A stretch of DNA of 58,534 nucleotides, taken from contig NZ_LGRV01000008.1 of assembly GCF_001278945.1 (NCBI RefSeq), positions 1 to 58,534 of the forward strand, read 5' to 3'. The notes under the pieces were generated by a model. It did no database searches. It was not told where the DNA came from and saw only the letters and a list, made by a program, of their open reading frames with translations. Positions 52,627 to 58,534 of the stretch are shown in pieces. The translations under genes were made by a program, and so were the position numbers. This DNA is from Lysinibacillus contaminans. Its GTDB lineage: Bacteria > Bacillota > Bacilli > Bacillales_A > Planococcaceae. Every line of letters begins with the position of its first letter. Position 1 is the stretch's first letter.

Positions 52627-52700
52627 AAAACGTTCCCAAATAAGACTTTGGTGACTCTACAAGGAAAGCTTTCCAAACCACGCTTTGGTTGCATTTTTTC
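52627..52700 (+). repeat. Array repeat R18 (short interior type)
   Basis: AACGTTCCCAAATAAGAC, TTTGGTGACTCTACAAGGAA, CCAAACCACG and CTTTGGTTGCATTTTTT. Nearly the same as R7 after the other YxiJ-like gene and R13. Confidence 0.82.
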
Positions 52701-52747
52701 TTCAATGTAGTGTAGTACTTTACTTAAAAATTTAACGAGGTGAAAAA

Positions 52748-53074
52748 ATGTATTGGGAGACTCTTCCTGATTGGTTTTGGATAATTTATTACTTATTTAT
52801 TATAGCGACATTGGGAACTGCAATATTTAGTGTTATTCGAAAGAAAATGATAATTCCATCTATTATTACCATAGTTCTTACAATGACTATTCCAATAATC
52901 GTTATTACAAACAGCATCGGGAGAGAGAAAGGAGTGGATGAGTTTGAACATTTAGTTACTCATTTACATCAAGGTTCTCCCTGGTCTATTTATGTAATCA
53001 CAGGTTTCTTATATTTAATTATTTGGTGGATTATGTTTCTGTCAAAATATAAAAAGAGGGAAGTTTCTTATTAA
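52748..53074 (+). CDS. Small membrane protein
   Basis: A 108-residue protein with three predicted helices (WIIYYLFIIATLGTAIFSVI, IITIVLTMTIPIIVITNSI and ITGFLYLIIWWIMFL) and a charged loop of about 22 residues between the last two. AACGAGGTG precedes ATG 52748. No family recognised. Confidence 0.65.
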   Translation: MYWETLPDWFWIIYYLFIIATLGTAIFSVIRKKMIIPSIITIVLTMTIPIIVITNSIGREKGVDEFEHLVTHLHQGSPWSIYVITGFLYLIIWWIMFLSKYKKREVSY

Positions 53075-53172
53075 GCTAACGGAGGCTTTAGTGTAACAAG
53101 CATTTCAAAACGTCCCCAAACCTCGCTTTGGGAGGGTATACTTCAGCTAACGACGCAGTTTAGCTGAAGAAA
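53074..53172 (+). repeat. Array repeat R19 (short hairpin type)
   Basis: GCTAACGGAGGCTTTAGTGT, AACGTCCCCAAACCTCGCTT with TGGGAGGGTATACTTC, then CAGCTAACGACGCAGTTTA and GCTGAAG, a final CTTCAGC/GCTGAAG hairpin. This copy keeps both outer ends with the shortest interior. Confidence 0.8.
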
Positions 53173-53217
53173 GAGTTAATTAACTTTAAATGAATAATTA
53201 TAGAAGGAGGTATCCAT

Positions 53218-53556
53218 TTGAAAAAGATATTATTAGGGTTATTTGTTATTATGGTAATGATTATTTTATACCAATATAAGTCGCCAATAATGAGTACAGA
53301 AGAAGCGATAATCAGTATAGAAAAACATTTACAAAATCCACCTAAAGAGTCGAGAAAGTCAATTTCTTATGTTGTTCTTAAGGAAATCCCAATAGAAAAT
53401 ATTAGTACGTTTCTAAATCAAAAGAATGGATTCTTGAATGAATTAACAAACAGAAAACAGTGGGAAGTAACAGTAAAATATAATGGTATTGAACCCACAG
53501 TTGTTATAGATGCCCATACGGGGGATTTTATTGATTTGTATGGACCGCTCAATTAA
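53218..53556 (+). CDS. Anchored protein with PepSY-like end (tentative)
   Basis: A 112-residue protein with an N-terminal anchor (LLGLFVIMVMIILYQY). The outside part has EEAIISIEKHLQNPP and a C-terminal stretch WEVTVKYNGIEPTVVIDAHTG with DFIDLYG that resembles the second strand pair of PepSY domains. TTG 53218 is the start with AGGAGG 7 bases upstream. The match is tentative. Confidence 0.65.
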   Translation: MKKILLGLFVIMVMIILYQYKSPIMSTEEAIISIEKHLQNPPKESRKSISYVVLKEIPIENISTFLNQKNGFLNELTNRKQWEVTVKYNGIEPTVVIDAHTGDFIDLYGPLN

Positions 53557-53574
53557 AAAGTTTCGTTTACCTTA

Positions 53575-53732
53575 TTAACGGGTGCTTTAGTGCAACAAGG
53601 ATTTATTACGTATACATAAATAAACCAAATAACGTTCCCAAATTAAAGCTTGGTAACATTTCAAACAGCGACAAACACTGTTAAATCAGTGTTTGTCGCT
53701 GTTTTTTATAGAAAATAACACTCTGAGACGCT
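53575..53732 (+). repeat. Array repeat R20 (long type, right side lost)
   Basis: AACGGGTGCTTTAGTGCAAC, AACGTTCCCAAATTAAAGC, CTTGGTAACATTT, the GCGACAAACACTG hairpin and the first part of the long arm (AACACTCTGAGACGCTG), then a switch to unrelated sequence next to a minus-strand gene. Confidence 0.82.
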
Positions 53733-53776
53733 GAAGGCTTATCCTTTTCTTATGAAATTAACTCATTTAGATATAT

Positions 53777-54010
53777 TTATGGAGCAAATAAAAGAGAACC
53801 TATTAGCGAAAATAGAGATAACACTAATAAAAGTATATTTAATGTAACACCAAAGAATCTAGTTTTCTCGAATATTGAAAGAATAAAAAAAAGTACGTAA
53901 GACGCTATTAAATAATAAGCTAAATTATTGGTACTTTCAGTATGGTGATAAATCATAATTGGGATAATAAAAAGACCTGCAATAATATTAAAAATATGTG
54001 TTTTTCTCAA
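53777..54010 (-). CDS. Small three-helix membrane protein, minus strand
   Basis: A 77-residue hydrophobic protein (FNIIAGLFIIPIMIYHH, LAYYLIASYVLFFILSIF and LNILLLVLSLFSLIGSLL). TTG 54010 follows AAGGAAG. It lies against the truncated end of R20, opposite to the array, as does the lipoprotein gene at 44606. Function unknown. Confidence 0.6.
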   Translation of the reverse strand: MRKTHIFNIIAGLFIIPIMIYHHTESTNNLAYYLIASYVLFFILSIFEKTRFFGVTLNILLLVLSLFSLIGSLLFAP

Positions 54011-54129
54011 AATATCACTTCCTTTATTATTTTACATCTCTCTTCAATATATATATTATCATTATATAAAAAAGAAAATAATGGATATACAAAGAACATG
54101 TTTTTCATATAATTCCAGGAAATAATCGA

Positions 54130-54196
54130 GTAAGAGGAGGCGATTAACCTCCGTCCTCTCACACCACCGTACGTATGGATCCGTATACGGCGGTTC
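54130..54196 (-). mobile_element. 3' remnant of a group II intron (domains V-VI)
   Basis: On the minus strand GAACCGCCGTATACGG, then CCATACGTACGGTGGTGTG, GAGAGGACGG, and a GGAGGTTAATCGCCTCC hairpin ending TCTTAC is the well-known 3' end of bacterial group II introns (domain V, then VI with the intron ending AC). Everything 5' of domain V is missing. It differs from domain V of the intron at 55861, so a second intron type was once here. Confidence 0.8.
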
Positions 54197-54239
54197 AATT
54201 AAGATGAATAACGCAGGATTTCATAACGAGCTTGCAGAC

Positions 54240-54312
54240 TTTTGAGCCTTTGGTTACTCCAATAAGAGTTGCCAAGGGTTCTATTTAATATTGGACTTTT
54301 CGCATTCAATTG
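54240..54312. repeat. Hairpin element, copy 2 (degraded)
   Basis: AGACTTTTGAGCC, TTGGTTACTCCAATAAGAGT, TGCCAAGGGTTCT and AATATTGGACTTTTCGC match, in inverted orientation, the element at 28924-29000 with several changes. It lies immediately 5' of the group II remnant when read on the minus strand. Confidence 0.65.
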
Positions 54313-54410
54313 AATGAGAGGGTTATTTTGGCTGCTAATGATTGTTATGTTCCCTAATGACGCTTTGGGGACTTTTCTTTACTCAACAATCGGGCCAGAT
54401 TGTGGAACAT
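54302..54410 (+). repeat. Array repeat R21 (right half) and GGGCCA hairpin
   Basis: CATTCAATTGAATGAGAGGG (half hairpin), GGCTGCTAATGATTG, TATGTTCCCTAATGACGC and TTTGGGGACTTTTC are the right side of the CAATTG type. Directly after it CAACAATC-GGGCCA-GATTGTGG is a member of the short hairpin family. 54411-54635 holds no recognisable gene. Confidence 0.75.
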
Positions 54411-54635
54411 CACTTTAAAGAAAAATTGGTAAGAAAGAAGATATTGAGAAGATCTTTACTCAAACTAACGTGACAGTATAGTGAAAGAAGGGATATACAA
54501 TTGGAATGGAGAATATTCAGTCATAAGTAGGTATTGGAGCAATTAAGGCAATGGCAATTGTAAAAAAAGAAAAAAGCTAATTGAAATATACAATAGTGCC
54601 ATTAAGTTAGTATTCAATGAAAGTATGGTGTACTA

Positions 54636-55829
54636 ATGGATATAAAATCATTATGGGGTTTAAGGGTTCAGGAATTTTATAGAAAAATGTTCAGATACTA
54701 TTCAATAATTGGTGCGAATGTTGTTTATTTTTTTCTAATCATTGGTAGTATCTTTATATATTATTTTAATTTATTTCTTCAATGGATACCTCCTCAAATC
54801 CCAGTTGAAGGAATCCTATCACTATTTGTAACCTTCATTTTAATACAGACAAAAGTTCGTACTTTTATTAAAAGAGCAGATATAGTCTTTTTGTTGCCAT
54901 TAGAATGGAAATTAAAGCCGTATTTTATTAAATCACTTGTATATAGTTTTGTAATTGATGTTATTAAATTACTTAGTTTCATTACTGTTTTCTTATCTCT
55001 ATTTTTAAAAACAATTTATTTAGATTTTTCCATCCTATTTTTTATAGTTGGGATTGTTGCTCATAACATTTTAATGAAGTGGGATGAACAATGGTTAGAG
55101 AACCATGTACAATTTGTGTTACATAGGTTAAATAGGTTTTTTTCAATATATTTAATGTGTTATTATTTGTTTAAAAATGACTGGATTTTTGCGTTTGTTT
55201 TAATGATTGTAAATTTCGTTTATTTAATTTATTTTATAGAAAAAAATAGAATTTTGAATTGGCAGTGGCTAATAGAGGAAGAAGAAAGTGCCTTATTAAA
55301 GAATTTTAAATTTATTAATTTCTTCATGGATGTACCTAATCTTAAACGTTCTTTTCGAAATAGACGTTTGCTCACTATGATTTTGAAAAGGTGTATCCCA
55401 TATAGTCAGAGTAGTACATTCGTATATTTATACTCACACTTGTTTGTAAGATATAATGATTACTTTTACCTTTATTTAAGACTAACTGTAATTGGCATGT
55501 TAGTTAGTTATGCTATGCCAACAAATGGTTGGATCTTTAATCTCCTCATTTTATTTATGACTGGATTTCAATTAATTCCTTTACAACATGAAATTAAACA
55601 AAGTGCATTAATCTATCCTATTTCTGAATCACAGAGGAATGATTCCTTCTTAAAGTTTGTCCTGTTTGTATTATATGCACAATTTTTCATTCTGTATTTC
55701 GCTATGTTCATTCATACCTCTACTGCTAAAATATACTATCTTGTAATTGGAAGTTTATTTGTATATATATTTGTATATTTCTTTATATCAAAGAGAGTCA
55801 ATATCTCAGGAAGTGTCTTAAAAGAATAG
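54636..55829 (+). CDS. EcsB-type ABC transporter permease
   Basis: A 397-residue polytopic membrane protein resembling EcsB. The first 60 residues (LWGLRVQEFYRKMFRYYSII, then helix 1) and FVTFILIQTKVRTFIKRADIVFLLPLEWKLKPYF (key residues R-F-K-AD-VFLLP-E) are the family hallmark. About nine or ten helices follow. In most Bacillales ecsB lies next to ecsA (ATPase) and ecsC; here neither is present, so it is an orphan or isolated paralog. ATG 54636 has only a weak ribosome site. Its downstream spacer is interrupted by the group II intron. Confidence 0.8.
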   Translation: MDIKSLWGLRVQEFYRKMFRYYSIIGANVVYFFLIIGSIFIYYFNLFLQWIPPQIPVEGILSLFVTFILIQTKVRTFIKRADIVFLLPLEWKLKPYFIKSLVYSFVIDVIKLLSFITVFLSLFLKTIYLDFSILFFIVGIVAHNILMKWDEQWLENHVQFVLHRLNRFFSIYLMCYYLFKNDWIFAFVLMIVNFVYLIYFIEKNRILNWQWLIEEEESALLKNFKFINFFMDVPNLKRSFRNRRLLTMILKRCIPYSQSSTFVYLYSHLFVRYNDYFYLYLRLTVIGMLVSYAMPTNGWIFNLLILFMTGFQLIPLQHEIKQSALIYPISESQRNDSFLKFVLFVLYAQFFILYFAMFIHTSTAKIYYLVIGSLFVYIFVYFFISKRVNISGSVLKE

Positions 55830-56620
55830 CATGGTATTAAACTAACGGGTGCGATTGTTGGTGCGAAACGTTCCTGGTTCAAATGAAATGTGGTCACACA
55901 ATTTCGGTAAAGGTCAGGCAGTTTTAGGTCTCCTAAAACTGAAGGGTTATATCGAGAAGTCGAATGAGGAGGTAACTCTCTGAAAGGCTTCCCCTGCGTC
56001 GAGTAGCACGCAGATTAGTAAGAAAAAGCGTGTTATAAGCTCGGCTAATAGGCGTGAGAATTTACCGTAACAGTCCGGCTGACGAAAGCCTACCCGATGG
56101 GGTGGTGTAAATCATGATGCTTGGGTTGAACAGATATGGTGAGAATGCAATGTAAATACAATAAGATACTGTATTGCTGGCGAACCTCTGAATGTACGGG
56201 TCTAGACGCGCGTTATATAGAAATGTATTTACTACCAGATGTAGGGTTAGCTGTGGATGAGTAAGAATCAACTATATAAAAATCCATCTTGTGTTACAGG
56301 CACATGCAATGCTAACAGGCTCATAGGAGGCACCTAAGTTTGTTCCATAATAGATATAATTCAACGTTGTAAGCTGATAACGTGGAGGGCTTATTCCCGA
56401 TGAAGCGTTGGAAAGGAAAATAGGCGTGAGAATAGCGACTATATAACTTTCCTTCATATCAGGGAAAGTGGTGGCACAGTACCGTTGAAGCGTGTAATGA
56501 ACGTGGAGGGATAGCCACTAGACTAATAAAAGATTCATTCAACCATGCAAGACAGTTCTTCAACGATTAATAAGGTTCTTGTAAGACTAATAGAGGTTCA
56601 GCTCCGAAGGAGCCACCGAC

Positions 56621-58438
56621 TTGTTAAAACGAAAGAAACTGAGGCACAACGAGTATTATGATATGCAATATCATTTTGATTCTTTATACGCTCAAAGTGC
56701 TGATGGTCAAAATTTTTATGGATTACTCGATTTAATGCAATCCGATGAAAACATTCGATTAGCTTATCGTAATATTAAACGAAATACCGGCAGTAGAACG
56801 GCTGGATATGATGAATTAACGATTGAGGATATAAGTCAATTGTCCGTAGTGGAAGCTGTATCAACGATACAAAGGATGTTTGAACGTTATACACCCAAAG
56901 CCGTTCGTCGGGTTTTTATCCCGAAGGCAAATGGGAAAACACGTCCATTAGGGATTCCGACCATTTGGGATAGATTATTCCAACAGTGTATTCTTCAAGT
57001 GCTTGAGCCAATTTGTGAAGCAAAGTTTTACAAACACAGCTATGGTTTTAGGCCGAATCGCAGTACACATCATGCAAAAGCTAGGTTCGAGACGCTCATT
57101 AATCGGGCGTGTTTATATCACTGTGTAGACGTCGATATTAAAGGGTTCTTTGACAATGTAAATCATGCCAAACTATTAAAACAAATGTGGTCGCTTGGTA
57201 TTCGTGATAAGGCACTGCTCTCTATTATCTCGCGTCTTCTAAAAGCTGAAATTATAGGGGAAGGATTCCCAACCAAAGGCACCCCCCAAGGGGGTATATT
57301 ATCGCCCCTGTTATCTAACATTGTATTAAATGAATTAGATTGGTGGGTTAGTAAACAATGGGAAAGTCTAGAAACACGAAAACCATATAAATCGTATGCT
57401 GGCAGATACAATGCATTGAAAAAATCGAACTTGAAACACTGCTATATTGTAAGATACGCAGATGATTTTAAAATTCTTTGTCGCACTCGATCGCAAGCGA
57501 TAAAAATGCATTATGCAGTGAAAGATTTTCTTCAAACAAGGCTTCACCTTGAAATTAGTGAGGAAAAATCAAAAGTGGTCAACTTAAAGAAAAACTCATC
57601 AGAGTTTTTAGGATTTCGTCTTAAGGCACATCGGAAGCAGACGAATAAAAGAACTCTTTACGTTGCACGATCACATATGACCAAAAAGTCACTCGATAAT
57701 GCACAGATAAATCTTAAACAAGCAATAAAGGTAATTCAGAAACACCAATCACCTGAAAATGTTTGGCGATTCAATACGGTAATAATGGGAATACAGAATT
57801 ATTATTCCGCAGCATCGCACATCACATTAGACTTAAATAAGCTGAGCGGTCGTCTTAATAAAGCGTTATTCAATCGTTTAAACGAAATGAGGAAAGAAGC
57901 AACGTTTCAGGAACTCACAAAAACCTTACGGAAACGGTACAAGGGTTATGAATGTAAACTTTATAAAATAAAAGGAATGGTACTTGTCCCAATCCATGCC
58001 CAACGTTGTAAGGTGAATCTTAATTTTTCTCAATCAATCTGTAACTACACTACCGTAGGTAGAAATAAAGTCCACCAAAGTTTGCGGTCGATTAATAAAC
58101 AAACACTTGCTTATGTGATGAAACAATATATACCAAGTCGTTCCATCGAATACAATGATAATCGGATTAGCCGATTTATTGCGCAATACGGGAAATGTGC
58201 CATTACAGGAATTGAATTAGACCAGGGCGATTGGCACTGTCATCATAAAACACCGTTCCATCTCACACAAGACGATTCATACGGAAATCTAATGATATTG
58301 CGCCAATCTGTTCATCGTCTCATTCATATGAAAAATCAAGAGAAAATACAAGTGCTTTTAAACGTGCTTAAGTTAAATGAAAAACAACTTAAAAAGGTAA
58401 ATGATTTGCGTGAGCAATGTCTGAACGAAGCTATCTGA
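56621..58438 (+). CDS. Group II intron reverse transcriptase/maturase with HNH endonuclease
   Basis: A 605-residue intron-encoded protein, longer than LtrA. The reverse transcriptase core spans about 60-330: RRVFIPKANGKTRPLGIPTIWDRLFQQ, YGFRPNRSTHHA, VDVDIKGFFDNVNH, GTPQGGILSPLLSNI and the catalytic VRYADDFKI. Domain X/maturase follows. The C terminus has an HNH zinc-type nuclease (CAITGIELDQGDWHCHHKTPF, then NLMILRQSVHRLIH), giving target-DNA second-strand cleavage. TTG 56621 has GAAGGAG 8 bases upstream. All catalytic residues are intact, so it should support splicing and retrohoming. Confidence 0.95.
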   Translation: MLKRKKLRHNEYYDMQYHFDSLYAQSADGQNFYGLLDLMQSDENIRLAYRNIKRNTGSRTAGYDELTIEDISQLSVVEAVSTIQRMFERYTPKAVRRVFIPKANGKTRPLGIPTIWDRLFQQCILQVLEPICEAKFYKHSYGFRPNRSTHHAKARFETLINRACLYHCVDVDIKGFFDNVNHAKLLKQMWSLGIRDKALLSIISRLLKAEIIGEGFPTKGTPQGGILSPLLSNIVLNELDWWVSKQWESLETRKPYKSYAGRYNALKKSNLKHCYIVRYADDFKILCRTRSQAIKMHYAVKDFLQTRLHLEISEEKSKVVNLKKNSSEFLGFRLKAHRKQTNKRTLYVARSHMTKKSLDNAQINLKQAIKVIQKHQSPENVWRFNTVIMGIQNYYSAASHITLDLNKLSGRLNKALFNRLNEMRKEATFQELTKTLRKRYKGYECKLYKIKGMVLVPIHAQRCKVNLNFSQSICNYTTVGRNKVHQSLRSINKQTLAYVMKQYIPSRSIEYNDNRISRFIAQYGKCAITGIELDQGDWHCHHKTPFHLTQDDSYGNLMILRQSVHRLIHMKNQEKIQVLLNVLKLNEKQLKKVNDLREQCLNEAI

Positions 58439-58492
58439 TTCTACATTTCATCTTGCATATACATAAAAATACTGAATGAATTGGATTAGTTG

Positions 58493-58529
58493 GAGCGCCG
58501 TATGCTGGGAAACTCGCACGTACGGTGTG
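58493..58529 (+). ncRNA. Group II intron domain V
   Basis: GAGCGCCGTATGCTGGG and AACTCGCACGTACGGTGTG fold into the conserved two-helix domain V with a tetraloop-like GAAA and bulge. It is the catalytic core and lies 54 bases after the ORF. Confidence 0.8.
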
Positions 58530-58534
58530 AAGTG

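Larger units (their letters stand above)
55861..58534 (+). mobile_element. Group II intron with ORF, right end outside the window
   Basis: The RNA part begins at GTGCGAAACG (55861); a second GTGCG at 55849 is possible, but that one looks like part of the local CTAACGGGTGCGAT repeat, so 55861 is preferred. Domains I-III fill 55861-56600, the reverse transcriptase ORF sits in domain IV, and domain V is at 58493-58529. Domain VI and the 3' exon lie beyond the window. The 5' exon is the repeat-like ATTAAACTAACGGG stretch after the ecsB-like gene. An intact ORF, ribosome site and domain V suggest an active or recently active intron. Confidence 0.88.

Noticed and set aside
36938..54410. True integron
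   Set aside because: No tyrosine recombinase, attI or cassette promoter is in the window, and the boxes do not match the attC core RYYYAAC/GTTRRRY strictly. I report only an architectural resemblance.
36938..54410. CRISPR array
   Set aside because: Repeats are spaced irregularly by whole genes, differ in length from ~60 to ~265 bases, and no cas genes are present.

Overview
The window is a low-GC chromosomal segment from a Gram-positive, endospore-former-type bacterium (order Bacillales). The evidence is AGGAGG-type ribosome sites, frequent TTG/GTG starts, Bacillus-type families (YflT stress protein, DegV, YtrA-like GntR plus ABC pair, Sigma_reg anti-sigma factor, DUF3784, DUF4181, YxiJ-like, EcsB) and very AT-rich spacers. 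A Lysinibacillus/Solibacillus-like or B. cereus-like host fits, but species cannot be fixed from sequence alone. I found no rRNA, tRNA, CRISPR array, plasmid or chromosome origin.

0-35 kb is ordinary chromosome with scattered debris. It holds an AbrB-type regulator, a HipA-like kinase overlapping a small partner gene, an acyl-CoA synthetase, an HSL-type esterase, an AlbA_2/Schlafen-type ATP-binding protein, a GltS-type glutamate carrier, an aldehyde dehydrogenase, DegV, a YtrA-like ABC operon, a TetR/CocE-hydrolase divergent pair, CorA, YflT, a DMT exporter, an OYE-type flavin oxidoreductase with divergent LysR, and a sigma-54 module. The last consists of rpoN, an M20 peptidase/YfcC carrier operon behind a near-consensus -24/-12 promoter, and a PAS-AAA activator. 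Through this part runs a dispersed family built on one 304-residue MerR-like coiled-coil protein (intact at 13445-14359). At least seven other pieces carry stops, internal deletions or only one end, and several keep the same ~120-bp leader.

35-55.8 kb is an accessory island. About twenty short genes, mostly on the plus strand, encode lipoproteins, small membrane proteins, two YxiJ-like paralogs, other possible orphan-immunity-like proteins, a MarR/DUF4097 pair and an ECF sigma/anti-sigma pair. Most are followed by a copy of one modular repeat. Its outer boxes (AACGTTCCCAAA ... TTTGGGAAGGTT) and second boxes (for example TTGGTAACATTT ... AAATGTTACCAA) form nested inverted repeats around an exchangeable interior that usually carries a terminator hairpin. 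One gene plus its repeat is present twice. This repeat-bounded, gene-cassette-like array is the best candidate here for an undescribed system. Its layout recalls integron attC sites, but no integrase is present and the resemblance is architectural only.

55.8-58.5 kb is a group II intron with a reverse transcriptase/maturase/HNH protein, cut by the window end just after domain V. A 3' remnant of a different group II intron lies on the minus strand at 54130-54196. A large three-way stem-loop of unknown role lies at 34952-35063.
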